Below, piece by piece: positions 7,907 to 18,229 of a stretch of 64,000 nt of DNA. The stretch lies in NCBI RefSeq assembly GCF_021495345.1, contig NZ_CP099397.1:3100001-3164000 (forward strand), in the 5' to 3' direction. This DNA is from Pseudomonas hydrolytica. Lineage in GTDB: Bacteria > Pseudomonadota > Gammaproteobacteria > Pseudomonadales > Pseudomonadaceae. The notes below the pieces were generated by a model. That model saw only the letters and a list, made by a program, of their open reading frames with translations, was not told the DNA's origin and did no database searches. Every line of letters starts with the position of its first letter. The stretch's first letter is position 1. Both the position numbers and the translations under genes were made by a program.

Positions 7907-8344
7907 ATGTGCGGCGGCGTAGAAATTTCCGGGCGGTACACGCGGACGGGTGAGCAGCTTAAGATCTATTTCCCGAACCCGAGGGCTGCCCTAACTGTGC
8001 TCACTGGCGATGGCCAGGAAATTGTGTGGGTGCCGTGGGGTCGGCGCAGGCAACAGCCGGGGAAAGGTCCGCAGGGCGGATGGGCGCGGCTATCGTCAGT
8101 TGAAGAAGGAAGATGGGAAAAGTACGAGCCGACTCGCGTCCACATTCCTGCTGCGAAATTTATGGAGAAGGATGAAGAGAAGGTCAGCCACTGGTTCGAC
8201 TTAGAAGACGAACTGGTGATCGATGGTTTGGTGATCGGAGAAAAGGATCAGCAGAGGATCTATGTGATCACTACTACGCCGCCAACTGGCCTAGAATGGG
8301 TGCATGATCGGTGGCCGCTGCTCAGCGCTTCTCATACACAGTAG
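7907..8344 (+). CDS. Compact SRAP-family protein (SOS-response abasic-site DNA-protein crosslinker, YedK/HMCES-like)
   Basis: ATG 7907, preceded by AAGGGGG, gives a 145-residue protein starting MCGG, so after Met removal Cys2 is exposed as SRAP chemistry requires. WARLSSVEEGRWEKY aligns with the NAR...E segment of YedK, FMEKD with the F-Y-E-W catalytic Glu, and VHDRWPLL with the HDRMP catalytic His. SRAP proteins crosslink through Cys2 to abasic sites in single-stranded DNA and shield them. It is shorter than typical YedK (about 220 residues), and the Asn of NAR is Trp/Ala here. It diverges from umuDC across an SOS box. The last 23 bases overlap the convergent gene. Confidence 0.82.
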   Translation: MCGGVEISGRYTRTGEQLKIYFPNPRAALTVLTGDGQEIVWVPWGRRRQQPGKGPQGGWARLSSVEEGRWEKYEPTRVHIPAAKFMEKDEEKVSHWFDLEDELVIDGLVIGEKDQQRIYVITTTPPTGLEWVHDRWPLLSASHTQ

Positions 8345-8738
8345 TGTGCTTACCAGTCGCCCGGCTCGAAAGCTCGCTCTCCGTGTAAATACTGCCCCCC
8401 ATAAGCGTGTAGCTGACGTGATGCCGGATGCCACCAGTTGGGCGAAGCTCTTCAAAGACAGAAACGCTGCGGACTTCTTCTACTGACAATCCGTTCAGGC
8501 CTGGAATCGCAAGATGGACAGAGCTGATGTCTGTCGAGTCATACTGAAGCTCTTGCCAGTTCTCGGTCACGAGTACACCGGACGCATTTGAGATCAGCAA
8601 GAAAGCAGTGTCGCCGCCAACACGGACAGCCCCCTTGCCGAGCATGAGATCCATGCCGTCGACAGAGACCGGGGATTCGGGCTTGTTGATCATGTCTTTC
8701 AGCGCTGTCACGCTCCGTGTTCTTGCAGGCTTATCCAT
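8322..8738 (-). CDS. Hypothetical protein, convergent with the SRAP gene
   Basis: 138 codons with a very good ribosome site (AGGAGGGATGCGCG before ATG). The protein has no signal peptide, membrane segment or motif I recognise. It is beta-rich with a middle segment AFLLISNASGVLVTENWQEL. Its 3' end overlaps the SRAP gene by 23 bases. It is the last gene of the island before the tRNA. No function assigned. Confidence 0.55.
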   Translation of the reverse strand: MDKPARTRSVTALKDMINKPESPVSVDGMDLMLGKGAVRVGGDTAFLLISNASGVLVTENWQELQYDSTDISSVHLAIPGLNGLSVEEVRSVSVFEELRPTGGIRHHVSYTLMGGSIYTESELSSRATGKHTTVYEKR

Positions 8739-8875
8739 CGCGCATCCCTCCTAGTGATTAAGAACGATACGACCGACTGATCGCATGGCACAAGAAAATG
8801 CGTGCAGAAGAACCTTGCAGGACGATGTGCCCTATGTGTGCCCTAAATCGTGCATCCTGAAAAGCACCCGCCCAT

Positions 8876-8912
8876 AAAAAAATCCAGTCACCGTTAAATG
8901 ACTGGATTTTCT
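8876..8912 (-). terminator. Terminator downstream of tRNA-Pro
   Basis: AATCCAGTCA (8881-8890) pairs with TGACTGGATT (8899-8908), with an A-run on the left that becomes a T-run on the minus strand. It terminates the tRNA-Pro transcript. The rest of 8739-8921 holds only a short direct repeat of TGTGCCCTA near 8826-8843. Confidence 0.8.
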
Positions 8913-8921
8913 AGGGTTTTT

Positions 8922-8998
8922 TGGTCGGGACGGAGTGATTCGAACACTCGACCCCTTGCACCCCATGCAAGTGCGCTACCGGGCTGCGCTACGCCCCG
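8922..8998 (-). tRNA. tRNA-Pro (anticodon GGG)
   Basis: The minus strand folds as a 77-base tRNA. Acceptor CGGGGCG (8998 inward) pairs with CGTCCCG; the anticodon stem CTTGC/GCAAG encloses loop ATGGGGT with anticodon GGG; the T-arm contains TTCGAAT; discriminator A and encoded CCA are at 8922-8925. Compositional change to the left and core genes to the right suggest that its 3' end is the attachment site of the island, as tRNA genes often are. Confidence 0.95.
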
Positions 8999-9073
8999 AC
9001 GATGCTTCCGGGTGACCGAAAGCGGGAGGAACTATACATTAAGCTTTTGAAATAAGGCAACTTTTTCTTCACC

Positions 9074-9430
9074 TTACTTCTTCAGTACGTGCAGCACGTC
9101 CTCGAGCTCGACGATCATCTGCTTGATCAGTTGACGATACTGGGTGGTGTCGTCCTTGGCTTCATCACCCGAAAGACGCTGACGCGCCCCGCCGATGGTG
9201 AACCCCTGATCGTAAAGCAGCGCTCGAATCTGACGAATCATCAGCACGTCCTGACGCTGGTAGTAGCGGCGGTTGCCCCGCCGCTTGACCGGGTTGAGCT
9301 GTGGGAATTCCTGTTCCCAGTAACGTAGAACGTGAGGCTTGACCGCGCAGAGTTCACTGACCTCACCGATGGTGAAGTAGCGTTTGCCGGGAATTGCCGG
9401 TAGTTCGTCGTTATGACTTGGTTCCAGCAT
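9074..9430 (-). CDS. MerR-family transcriptional regulator (ihfA-linked)
   Basis: The 118-residue protein has [20 protein letters not shown] followed by [12 protein letters not shown] and [19 protein letters not shown], the winged HTH and linker of MerR proteins. The short C-terminus ([11 protein letters not shown]) lacks Cys ligands for metals, so it is a MerR-like protein without a visible sensor domain. It overlaps the end of ihfA by 20 bases and is the last gene of the thrS-ihfA operon before tRNA-Pro, as in P. aeruginosa (PA2737 position). Target unknown. Confidence 0.9.
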   Translation of the reverse strand: MLEPSHNDELPAIPGKRYFTIGEVSELCAVKPHVLRYWEQEFPQLNPVKRRGNRRYYQRQDVLMIRQIRALLYDQGFTIGGARQRLSGDEAKDDTTQYRQLIKQMIVELEDVLHVLKK

Positions 9431-9713
9431 AGGCCTCGACCCTGGCTTTCAATTTTTGCCCTGGACGAAAGGTGACCACACGGCGAGCCGTGATCGGAAT
9501 CTCCTCTCCTGTTTTCGGGTTGCGGCCGGGTCGCTGGCGCTTGTCGCGCAAGTCGAAGTTACCGAACCCGGAAAGCTTGACCTGTTCGTTCAGCTCAAGA
9601 GCCTGGCGGATCTCTTCAAAAAACAGCTCCACCAGTTCCTTGGCTTCCCTTTTGTTCAGGCCGAGCTCTTCATACAGACGTTCCGCCATTTCAGCTTTCG
9701 TCAGAGCCCCCAT
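9411..9713 (-). CDS. ihfA: Integration host factor subunit alpha
   Basis: The 100-residue HU/IHF-fold protein starts [20 protein letters not shown] and carries the DNA-intercalating beta-arm region [20 protein letters not shown]. It pairs with IhfB to bend DNA in recombination, replication and transcription. It follows pheT by three bases, the standard gamma-proteobacterial pheST-ihfA arrangement. Confidence 0.97.
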   Translation of the reverse strand: MGALTKAEMAERLYEELGLNKREAKELVELFFEEIRQALELNEQVKLSGFGNFDLRDKRQRPGRNPKTGEEIPITARRVVTFRPGQKLKARVEAYAGTKS

Positions 9714-9716
9714 ACG

Positions 9717-12095
9717 CTACTTCCTTAACGTGGCGTTGAACCTTTGTTCGAGGCAGGTGAGGATGTTTTGCGTAGTAGTACTCACCTCATCGTCATTAAG
9801 AGTGCGCGATGGATGTTGCCAGGTCAAGCCGACAGCCAGGCTTTTTCTATGCGGATCAATACCTTTACCGTGATAGACGTCAAATAGCTTGAGGTCTGTC
9901 AACCACTCGCCCGCCGTTTCACGAATGGCAGCCAATACGGCCTCGGCCGGCTGCTCGCGATCCACCAGCAGTGCCAGATCGCGACGCACTTCGGGGAAGC
10001 GCGACAGCTCGCTGAACACCGGCATACGACCAGCAGCAACTTCGGCCAGCACCAGCTCGAAGACGAACACTGGCTGATCCAGACCCAGAGTCTTGCTCAG
10101 CTCCGGATGCAGTGCGCCCATGAAGCCGACCAGGCGCCCCTCCCGCTCGATACGGGCGGTCTGGCCCGGATGCAGAGCAGGATGCTCGCCCGGCACGAAG
10201 CTGAACGCATCGGCCGCGCCGGCATAACCCAGCAGAGCTTCGACATCGGCTTTCAGGTCATAGAAGTCAACGCTCTCGCGGCTGTTGGCCCAGCCTTCCG
10301 GCAGACGACTGCCACTGATCACGCCGGCCAACATGGCCTCCTGCTGCAGGCTTTCTAGCTGACCGACGAAGCGCAGACCACTTTCGAACAGGCGCACGCG
10401 CGACTGCTGACGGTTGAGGTTGTGCTGCAGCGCCTTGACCAGGCCCGGCCACAGCGACGAACGCATGGCCGCCATGTCGGCGGAAATCGGGTTGGCCAAT
10501 TGCAGCGGCGCCACGCCCGGACTGAACAGCTCGAACAGCTTGGGATCGATGAAGCTGTAGGTGATTGCTTCCTGGTAACCGCGCGCCACCAGCAGGCGAC
10601 GCAGGGCCGGCAGTTCGGCACGTGCCTCGGCCTTGGCCTGCGGTGCCAGACGCGCCTGCGGATAGCGTACCGGCAAGCGGTTGTAACCGTACAGGCGACC
10701 CAGCTCTTCGATCAGGTCAACTTCCAGGCTGATATCGAAGCGGTGGCTCGGCACGCTGACCTGCCACTGGCCGGCGCCCTGGGCGATCACGCCCAGACCC
10801 AGCGCGCTGAGCAGACGCTCGACCTCGGCACCGTCCATGTCCATGCTCAGCATCTGACTGATGCGCTCGGCGCGCAGGGTGATCGGCGCCACGTTCGGCA
10901 GATCGGCCTCGCTGCTGACCTCAATGATCGGCCCAGCTTCGCCGCCAACGATTTCCAACAGCAGCGCGGTGGCACGCTCCATGGCGCTGCGCGCCAGCTG
11001 CGAATCGACGCCACGCTCGAAACGGTGCGACGAGTCGGTGTGCAGGCCATAGGAGCGCGCCTTACCAGCCACGGCAATGTTGTCGAAGAAGGCGCTTTCC
11101 AGGAACAGATCGCGGGTCTTGTCACTGACGCCGCTGTGCTCGCCGCCCATCACGCCGGCAATCGCCAGGGCGCGGCTGTGATCGGCGATCACCAGGGTGT
11201 CGGCACGCAGGCTGACTTCCTGGCCGTCGAGCAGCACCAGCTTCTCGCCCTCTTCGGCCATGCGCACGCGGACGCCGCCGTTGATCTCGGCGAGATCGAA
11301 GGCGTGCATGGGCTGGCCCAACTCGAGCATCACGTAGTTGGTGACGTCAACGGCCGCGTCGATGCTGCGAATGTCGGAACGGCGCAGGCGCTCGACCATC
11401 CACAACGGAGTCGGCCTGGACAGGTCGACGTTGCGGATGACGCGGCCCAGGTAGCGCGGGCAGGCCTTGGGCGCCAGCACTTCCACCGGGCGCACTTCAT
11501 CATGGATCGCTGCGACCGGAGCAACCGATACCGCCGATACTGGAGCACCGTAGATGGCACCGACTTCACGAGCCAGACCCGCCAGCGACAGACAGTCGCC
11601 GCGGTTGGGAGTCAGACCGATCTCGATGCTGGCATCGTCCAGGCCCAGGTAGGCGCGGATGTCCTGACCGACCGGGGCGTCCGCCGCCAGCTCCATCAGG
11701 CCGCTGTTGTCGTCGCTGATCTGCAGTTCGGAGGCCGAGCACAGCATGCCCTGGGACTCCACACCGCGCAGCTTGGCCTTCTTGATCTTGAAGTCGCCCG
11801 GCAGCTCGGCGCCGATCATGGCGAAGGGGATCTTGATGCCGGTACGTGCATTCGGCGCGCCGCAGACGACCTGGAAGCTCTCGCTACCATTGCTCACCTG
11901 ACACACGCGCAGCTTGTCGGCATCCGGGTGCTGCTCGGCGCTGAGGATCTCGCCGACCACCACGCCGCTGAAAGCGCCAGCCACCGGAATCACGGCGTCC
12001 ACTTCCAGGCCGACCATCGACAGGCGGGCCACCAGCTCATCGCGCGAGACGTCCGGGTTCACCCAGCTGCGCAGCCACTGTTCACTGAATTTCAT
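9717..12095 (-). CDS. pheT: Phenylalanine--tRNA ligase beta subunit
   Basis: The 792-residue protein has the expected full length. The N-terminal MKFSEQWLRSWVNPDVSRDEL is followed by a tRNA-binding EMAP/OB domain (about 40-150), the B3/B4 editing domain in the middle (NYVMLELGQPMHAFDL near 245-260), B5, the catalytic-like core, and a C-terminal anticodon-binding FDX domain (YHGKGIDPHRKSLAVGLTWQ). With PheS it forms the alpha2beta2 enzyme; this subunit binds and edits tRNA-Phe. GGAGAACAGACAAC precedes ATG 12095; the gap from pheS is 44 bases. Confidence 0.98.
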   Translation of the reverse strand: MKFSEQWLRSWVNPDVSRDELVARLSMVGLEVDAVIPVAGAFSGVVVGEILSAEQHPDADKLRVCQVSNGSESFQVVCGAPNARTGIKIPFAMIGAELPGDFKIKKAKLRGVESQGMLCSASELQISDDNSGLMELAADAPVGQDIRAYLGLDDASIEIGLTPNRGDCLSLAGLAREVGAIYGAPVSAVSVAPVAAIHDEVRPVEVLAPKACPRYLGRVIRNVDLSRPTPLWMVERLRRSDIRSIDAAVDVTNYVMLELGQPMHAFDLAEINGGVRVRMAEEGEKLVLLDGQEVSLRADTLVIADHSRALAIAGVMGGEHSGVSDKTRDLFLESAFFDNIAVAGKARSYGLHTDSSHRFERGVDSQLARSAMERATALLLEIVGGEAGPIIEVSSEADLPNVAPITLRAERISQMLSMDMDGAEVERLLSALGLGVIAQGAGQWQVSVPSHRFDISLEVDLIEELGRLYGYNRLPVRYPQARLAPQAKAEARAELPALRRLLVARGYQEAITYSFIDPKLFELFSPGVAPLQLANPISADMAAMRSSLWPGLVKALQHNLNRQQSRVRLFESGLRFVGQLESLQQEAMLAGVISGSRLPEGWANSRESVDFYDLKADVEALLGYAGAADAFSFVPGEHPALHPGQTARIEREGRLVGFMGALHPELSKTLGLDQPVFVFELVLAEVAAGRMPVFSELSRFPEVRRDLALLVDREQPAEAVLAAIRETAGEWLTDLKLFDVYHGKGIDPHRKSLAVGLTWQHPSRTLNDDEVSTTTQNILTCLEQRFNATLRK

Positions 12096-12139
12096 GTTGT
12101 CTGTTCTCCTTAAACGAATTCGATCACGAGGGGCAGCTG

Positions 12140-13156
<1,017 letters not shown>

Positions 13157-13178
13157 TTACAGACTCCAGATACGAAAT

Positions 13179-13207
13179 AGGGGAAGAGCTGTTAAGGCTC
13201 TTCCCCT
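13179..13207 (-). terminator. Hairpin between rplT and pheS (possible attenuator)
   Basis: AGGGGAAGAGC pairs with GCTCTTCCCCT over a short loop; a second GC-rich hairpin (CCGGGTTCGCCCGG) precedes it. In E. coli the pheST leader attenuates through a short Phe-rich peptide; I could not find such a peptide here, and the T-run is poor. Confidence 0.5.
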
Positions 13208-13252
13208 ATCTTTGACGTTGCCACCGGGCGAACCCGGTGATTGTCGGGGGAC

Positions 13253-13609
13253 TTAAGCCAGAACGGCCTTAGCTTTCTCGACAATCGCAGCAAACGCCGC
13301 TTTTTCGTTCACTGCCAGATCGGCCAGAACCTTGCGGTCGATTTCGATCGACGCTTTCTTCAGGCCAGCGATCAGACGGCTGTAGGACAGACCGTTGACG
13401 CGAGCACCAGCGTTGATACGAGCGATCCACAGTGCGCGGAACTGACGCTTGCGCTGACGGCGGTCACGGTAGGCGTATTGGCCAGCCTTGATTACCGCTT
13501 GCTTGGCAACGCGGAACACGCGCGAACGTGCACCGTAGTAGCCCTTGGCGAGCTTCAGGATTTTTTTGTGACGAGCACGAGCGATAACGCCACGCTTAAC
13601 ACGAGCCAT
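13253..13609 (-). CDS. rplT: 50S ribosomal protein L20
   Basis: The 118-residue basic protein with [27 protein letters not shown] and [20 protein letters not shown] is L20. It binds 23S rRNA early in large-subunit assembly. It lies 29 bases after rpmI; in E. coli L20 also represses translation of the rpmI-rplT mRNA. Confidence 0.98.
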   Translation of the reverse strand: MARVKRGVIARARHKKILKLAKGYYGARSRVFRVAKQAVIKAGQYAYRDRRQRKRQFRALWIARINAGARVNGLSYSRLIAGLKKASIEIDRKVLADLAVNEKAAFAAIVEKAKAVLA

Positions 13610-13638
13610 GAGTAATTACCTCTAGATATCTTGACCGA

Positions 13639-13833
13639 TTAACGAACGCGCAGCATGCGCTCGACTTTTGCGACGTCCGACGGACCGATCAGCGAGCTGC
13701 CACGCAGCTGGCGCTTACGCTTGGTGGACATCTTGGTCAGGATGTGGCTCTTGAAAGCGTGCTTGTGCTTGTAACCCGAAGCAGTCTTCAGGAAGCGCTT
13801 TGCAGCGCCGCTCTTGGTTTTCATTTTTGGCAT
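13639..13833 (-). CDS. rpmI: 50S ribosomal protein L35
   Basis: 64 residues, [20 protein letters not shown] with the conserved [24 protein letters not shown] segment. A basic small ribosomal protein in the usual infC-rpmI-rplT order. Confidence 0.98.
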   Translation of the reverse strand: MPKMKTKSGAAKRFLKTASGYKHKHAFKSHILTKMSTKRKRQLRGSSLIGPSDVAKVERMLRVR

Positions 13834-13893
13834 GTTTAGTACTCCGCATTCATTAACAACTGATAACCATCAGGCCTGCCAGTGCCCGGGAGG

Positions 13894-14439
13894 TTATTTA
13901 CGCTTCTTGGGAGCGATGACCATCATCAGCTGGCGTCCTTCCAGCTTAGGATGCTGTTCTACGGTGCCGAGTTCGGCGAGGTCGGCTTCGACCCGCTTAA
14001 GCAGCTCCATACCCAGCTCCTGGTGGGCCATCTCACGGCCGCGGAATCGAAGCGATACCTTGGCCTTGTCCCCATCTTCAAGGAAACGTACCAGGTTGCG
14101 TAGTTTTACCTGGTAATCCCCTTCTTCCGTCCCTGGACGAAACTTGATCTCTTTGATCTGCTGCTGGTGCTGGTTCTTCTTGGCAATAGCAGCCTGCTTT
14201 TTCTTCTCGAACAGGTGCTTGCCGTAGTCCATGATGCGGCAAACCGGTGGCACCGCGTCTGCGGAAATCTCCACCAGATCCAGCTTGGCTTCCTCGGCAG
14301 CGTTCAACGCTTCATCGATGGAAACCACACCAATCTGCTGGCCGTCCGCGCCAATCAGACGAACCTCACGTGCAGTGATGTTCTCGTTGATCGGCGCCTT
14401 GGGGGCGGCCCGCTTGTCCTGTCTCATATCACGCTTAAT
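13894..14439 (-). CDS. infC: Translation initiation factor IF-3, rare ATT start codon
   Basis: The first ATG of the frame is at 14427, but four codons upstream is ATT (14437-14439), reading [12 protein letters not shown], with GGAGTAAGAACT placed as a good Shine-Dalgarno before it; nothing similar precedes the ATG. An AUU start is a known infC feature: IF-3 rejects non-canonical starts, so it limits its own synthesis. The 181-residue protein has the N-domain ([19 protein letters not shown]), linker, and C-domain ([20 protein letters not shown]). It lies five bases after the thrS stop. Confidence 0.95.
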   Translation of the reverse strand: MKRDMRQDKRAAPKAPINENITAREVRLIGADGQQIGVVSIDEALNAAEEAKLDLVEISADAVPPVCRIMDYGKHLFEKKKQAAIAKKNQHQQQIKEIKFRPGTEEGDYQVKLRNLVRFLEDGDKAKVSLRFRGREMAHQELGMELLKRVEADLAELGTVEQHPKLEGRQLMMVIAPKKRK

Positions 14440-14444
14440 AGTTC

Positions 14445-16367
14445 TTACTCCAAATCTTGGCGACCACGCCGGGAAACCGCTTGCTGCAACTGCGCGGCGA
14501 ACTGCTCGAGAGGCATTGACCCTAGGTCTACGCCTTCGCGGGTGCGCACAGCAACGGATCGTGTCTCGACTTCCCGATCTCCAATAACCAAGAGATAGGG
14601 AACCTTGAGCAAGGTATGCTCGCGGATTTTAAAGCCGATCTTTTCGTTTCTCAAGTCAACCTTGGCACGAAAACCGCTTTGATTGAGAGTTTTCTCCGCT
14701 TCGCGGGCAAAATCGGCCTGCTTGTCGGTGATATTCATGATCACCGCCTGGGTCGGCGCGAGCCAGGCCGGGAAGGAACCGGCGTAGTGCTCGATCAGCA
14801 TGCCGATGAAACGCTCGAACGAACCGAGAATCGCGCGGTGCAGCATGACCGGGCGCTTGCGGTTGTTGTCTTCGGCGATATAGCTGGCGTCCAGACGCTC
14901 CGGCAGGTTCGGATCGTACTGCAGCGTACCGCACTGCCAGTTGCGACCCAGGCAGTCACGCAGGGTGAATTCGATCTTCGGACCGTAGAAGGCGCCCTCG
15001 CCCGGCTGATATTCCCAGGCCAGACCGGACTCGTTCAGCGCATCGGCCAACGCACCCTCGGCGCGATCCCACAGCTCTTCGGAACCCACGCGCTTGGCCG
15101 GACGAGTCGAAAGCTTCATGGCGATATCAGTGAAACCGAAGTCGGCATAGACCTGCAGAGTCAGCTTGATGAAATCGGCCGCCTCCTTCTTCACCTGATC
15201 TTCGGTGCAGAAGATGTGCGCATCGTCCTGGACGAAGCCGCGCACGCGCATGATGCCGTGCAGCGCACCGGACGGCTCGTTGCGGTGGCACGCACCGAAC
15301 TCGGCCAGACGCAGCGGCAGGTCGCGGTAGGACTTCAGACCCTGGTTGAAGATCTGCACGTGGCACGGGCAGTTCATCGGCTTGACCGCGTAATCGCGAT
15401 TCTCCGAGGCCGTGGTGAACATGTTCTCGGCATAGTTGGACCAGTGGCCGGAACGCTCCCAGAGAATGCGATCGACCACCTGCGGCGTGCGCACTTCCAC
15501 GTAGCCATTCTCACGCTGCACCTGGCGCATGTATTGCTCCAGCACCTGGTAGACGGTCCAGCCATTGGGATGCCAGAACACCATGCCCGGCGCTTCTTCC
15601 TGCAGATGGAACAGGTCGAGCTGCTTGCCGATGCGACGGTGATCGCGCTTCTCGGCCTCTTCGATGCGCTGGATATAGGCAGCCAGCTGCTTCTTGTCCG
15701 CCCAGGCAGTACCATAGATGCGCTGCAGCTGCTCGTTCTTCGAGTCGCCGCGCCAGTAGGCCCCGGAAATGCGGGTCAGCTTGAAGGCCTTGAGGAAGCG
15801 GGTATTGGGCACGTGCGGGCCGCGGCACATGTCGACGTACTCTTCATGAAAGTACAGGCCCATGGCCTTTTCGTCCGGCATGTCGTCGATCAGACGCAGC
15901 TTGTACTCCTCGCCACGCGACTTGAACAGCTCGATGACCTCGGCACGCGGCGTCATCTTCTTGATGACGTCGTAGTCCTTGTCGATCAGCTCGGCCATGC
16001 GCTTCTCGATGGCCGCCATGTCATCCGGCGTGAAGGGACGATCGATGGCGATGTCGTAATAGAAGCCTTCATCGATGACCGGGCCGATCACCATCTTGGC
16101 GTTCGGGTACAGCTGCTTGACCGCATGCCCAACCAGGTGAGCACAGGAGTGGCGGATGATTTCCAGCCCCTCTTCGTCCTTCGGCGTGATGATCTGCAAG
16201 GTGGCGTCGGTATCGATAACGTCGCAGGCATCGACCTGCTTGCCGTTTACCTTGCCGGCCAGGGTGGCCTTGGCCAGACCTGCACCAATGGATTGAGCGA
16301 CCTCCAGTACGGATACCGGATGATCGAACGAACGCTGACTGCCGTCGGGAAGAGTAATGGTGGGCAT
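14445..16367 (-). CDS. thrS: Threonine--tRNA ligase
   Basis: The 640-residue protein starts [14 protein letters not shown] (ATG 16367 preceded by GAGAGGAGGCGCC; an upstream in-frame start at 16400 lacks a ribosome site). TGS domain about 1-60, editing domain with [16 protein letters not shown] (zinc-binding HxxxH), class II core with [10 protein letters not shown] and [20 protein letters not shown], and C-terminal anticodon-binding domain. It charges tRNA-Thr and edits Ser-tRNA-Thr. First gene of the operon. Confidence 0.98.
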   Translation of the reverse strand: MPTITLPDGSQRSFDHPVSVLEVAQSIGAGLAKATLAGKVNGKQVDACDVIDTDATLQIITPKDEEGLEIIRHSCAHLVGHAVKQLYPNAKMVIGPVIDEGFYYDIAIDRPFTPDDMAAIEKRMAELIDKDYDVIKKMTPRAEVIELFKSRGEEYKLRLIDDMPDEKAMGLYFHEEYVDMCRGPHVPNTRFLKAFKLTRISGAYWRGDSKNEQLQRIYGTAWADKKQLAAYIQRIEEAEKRDHRRIGKQLDLFHLQEEAPGMVFWHPNGWTVYQVLEQYMRQVQRENGYVEVRTPQVVDRILWERSGHWSNYAENMFTTASENRDYAVKPMNCPCHVQIFNQGLKSYRDLPLRLAEFGACHRNEPSGALHGIMRVRGFVQDDAHIFCTEDQVKKEAADFIKLTLQVYADFGFTDIAMKLSTRPAKRVGSEELWDRAEGALADALNESGLAWEYQPGEGAFYGPKIEFTLRDCLGRNWQCGTLQYDPNLPERLDASYIAEDNNRKRPVMLHRAILGSFERFIGMLIEHYAGSFPAWLAPTQAVIMNITDKQADFAREAEKTLNQSGFRAKVDLRNEKIGFKIREHTLLKVPYLLVIGDREVETRSVAVRTREGVDLGSMPLEQFAAQLQQAVSRRGRQDLE

Positions 16368-16595
16368 GGCGCCTCCTCTCCTAGTGGTGACCCCTACCAA
16401 AGGTCACGTGGGTTGGGATGAGCCAGGAAGCGATTCAGCGGTATACCCACCTAACGATGGCAGGAGCCCGAAGGCCAACCAGACCGAACCAGAGTCACTG
16501 GAAGTAAAGAGTGCGGATGCTTTCAGAAAGCCTGAACCCTGACAAGCAGCCGCAACAACAAACAGGGCGTAAGCCATCGCAAATTCGGAAAACAA

Positions 16596-16622
16596 AAAAG
16601 GGGTCGCTTGGCGACCCCTTTC
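16596..16622 (-). terminator. Terminator of tRNA-Val
   Basis: GGGGTCGC and GCGACCCC flank TTGG, followed on the minus strand by a run of Ts. The remaining sequence between thrS and this point (16368-16595, about 230 bases) holds only the thrS promoter/leader; no gene seen. Confidence 0.9.
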
Positions 16623-16631
16623 TTATCGATT

Positions 16632-16708
16632 TGGTAGGCACAATTGGACTCGAACCAACGACCCCCACCATGTCAAGGTGGTGCTCTAACCAACTGAGCT
16701 ATGTGCCT
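16632..16708 (-). tRNA. tRNA-Val (anticodon GAC)
   Basis: The minus strand folds as a 77-base tRNA. Acceptor AGGCACA pairs with TGTGCCT, D-arm AGCTCAGTTGGTTAGAGC, anticodon stem CCACC/GGTGG around TTGACAT (anticodon GAC), T-loop TTCGAGT, CCA encoded. Confidence 0.96.
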
Positions 16709-16892
16709 TCGATGGGTGCGCATTCTACGCAGATCTTTTTGGCCGTCAACAGGTTTTTTCGCTAACTCACTGAAATAGGCCAATTTTTTATTCAAAGCAG
16801 GAACGTTGAATATTTTGCACGGGCACTAGCCGGCCATTTTCAACTCAGGTAGCATCGCCTTATTCGTAAAAAATAAAGAACAGAGGTTCAAA

Positions 16893-18176
16893 ATGGCGCA
16901 CACGGCATATCCACAATCCTACTACGCCGCTTCAGCCAACCCAGCCCCGCAACGCCCTGCCCTGCAGGGCGAGGTGGAAACCGATGTGTGCATCGTCGGT
17001 GCCGGCTATACCGGGCTGTCGACTGCATTGTTCCTACTGGAAAACGGTTTCAAGGTCAGCATCGTCGAAGCCGCCAAGGTCGGCTTCGGCGCCTCGGGCC
17101 GCAACGGCGGGCAGATCGTCAACAGCTACAGCCGCGACATCGACGTGATCGAGCGCAGCGTCGGCCCCAAGCAGGCGCAACTGCTCGGGCAGATGGCCTT
17201 CGAGGGCGGGCGCATCATCCGCGAGCGTATCGCCAAGTACGACATCCAGTGCGACCTGAAGGACGGCGGCGTGTTCGCCGCGCTCACCGGCAAGCAGATG
17301 GGCCACCTGGAAGCGCAAAAGAAGCTATGGGAGCGCTACGGCCATACCCAGCTGGAGCTGCTGGACAGCAAGCGCATCCGTGAGGTCGTGGCCACCGACA
17401 ACTACGTCGGCGGCATGCTGGACATGAGCGGCGGCCACATCCATCCGCTGAACCTGGCGCTGGGCGAGGCGGCAGCGGTGGAGTCGCTCGGCGGCGTGAT
17501 CTACGAACAATCCCCCGCCATCCGCATCGAGCGCGGTGCGAATCCCGTGGTGCACACGCCCGAAGGGCGCATCAAGGCCAAGTTCGTGGTGGTCGCCGGC
17601 AACGCCTATCTGGGCAACCTGATGCCCGAGCTGTCGGCCAAGTCGATGCCGTGCGGCACTCAGGTGATCACCACCGAGCCGCTGTCCGATGAGCTGGCCG
17701 CCAGCCTGCTGCCGCAGGACTACTGCGTCGAGGACTGCAACTACCTGCTCGACTACTATCGCCTGTCCGGCGACAAGCGCCTGATCTTCGGCGGCGGCGT
17801 GGTCTACGGCGCGCGCGACCCGGCCAATATCGAGGCGATCATCCGTCCGAAGATGCTCAAGACCTTCCCGCAGCTCAAGGATGTGAAGATCGACTTCGCC
17901 TGGACCGGCAACTTCCTGCTCACACTGTCGCGCCTGCCGCAGGTCGGCCGTATCGGCGACAACATCTACTACTCGCAGGGTTGCAGCGGTCACGGCGTCA
18001 CCTACACACACCTGGCCGGCAAGGTGCTGGCCGAGGCGCTGCGCGGTCAGGCCGAGCGTTTCGACGCCTTCGCCGGGCTGCCGCACTACCCATTCCCCGG
18101 CGGGCGGATGTTCCAGGTGCCGTTCAGCGCCATCGGCGCCTGGTACTACACGCTGCGCGACAAGCTGGGCGTTTGA
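16893..18176 (+). CDS. FAD-dependent amine oxidoreductase (PuuB/PauB-like gamma-glutamylputrescine oxidase)
   Basis: The 427-residue DAO-family flavoprotein has an N-terminal Rossmann motif VCIVGAGYTGLSTALFLLE near residue 32 and the ASGRNGGQI segment typical of gamma-glutamylputrescine oxidases and PauB proteins. A C-terminal YYSQGCSGHGVTYTHLAG closes the FAD site. It would oxidise gamma-glutamylated polyamines or a related amine with O2, giving aldehyde, ammonia and H2O2. It is a single gene between tRNA-Val and a terminator, so context gives no pathway; the substrate is family-based inference. Confidence 0.85.
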   Translation: MAHTAYPQSYYAASANPAPQRPALQGEVETDVCIVGAGYTGLSTALFLLENGFKVSIVEAAKVGFGASGRNGGQIVNSYSRDIDVIERSVGPKQAQLLGQMAFEGGRIIRERIAKYDIQCDLKDGGVFAALTGKQMGHLEAQKKLWERYGHTQLELLDSKRIREVVATDNYVGGMLDMSGGHIHPLNLALGEAAAVESLGGVIYEQSPAIRIERGANPVVHTPEGRIKAKFVVVAGNAYLGNLMPELSAKSMPCGTQVITTEPLSDELAASLLPQDYCVEDCNYLLDYYRLSGDKRLIFGGGVVYGARDPANIEAIIRPKMLKTFPQLKDVKIDFAWTGNFLLTLSRLPQVGRIGDNIYYSQGCSGHGVTYTHLAGKVLAEALRGQAERFDAFAGLPHYPFPGGRMFQVPFSAIGAWYYTLRDKLGV

Positions 18177-18191
18177 GCAACAGCCCATGAA

Positions 18192-18221
18192 CGATAACGG
18201 CGCCCGAGGGCGCCGTTATCG
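18192..18221. terminator. Bidirectional terminator
   Basis: CGATAACGGCGCCC and GGGCGCCGTTATCG form a 14-base stem with a 2-base tip between convergent genes. Confidence 0.85.
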
Positions 18222-18229
18222 TTTGTGCA

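Noticed and set aside
8826..8843. Repeated TGTGCCCTA as an attachment core
   Set aside because: Only two short copies; no match to the tRNA-Pro 3' end and no second site in the window.
10422..12113. Long open frame on the plus strand opposite pheT
   Set aside because: Antisense shadow of a full-length pheT; GC-rich codon bias keeps the opposite frame open. The same applies to long frames opposite thrS, exaC, pedH, exaA and the NCS2 permease (for example 14616-16421, 28223-30001, 30077-31912, 50481-52364).
13157..13252. PheM-like leader peptide ahead of pheS
   Set aside because: No short Phe-rich ORF is found in the 96-base gap, although the hairpin is strong.
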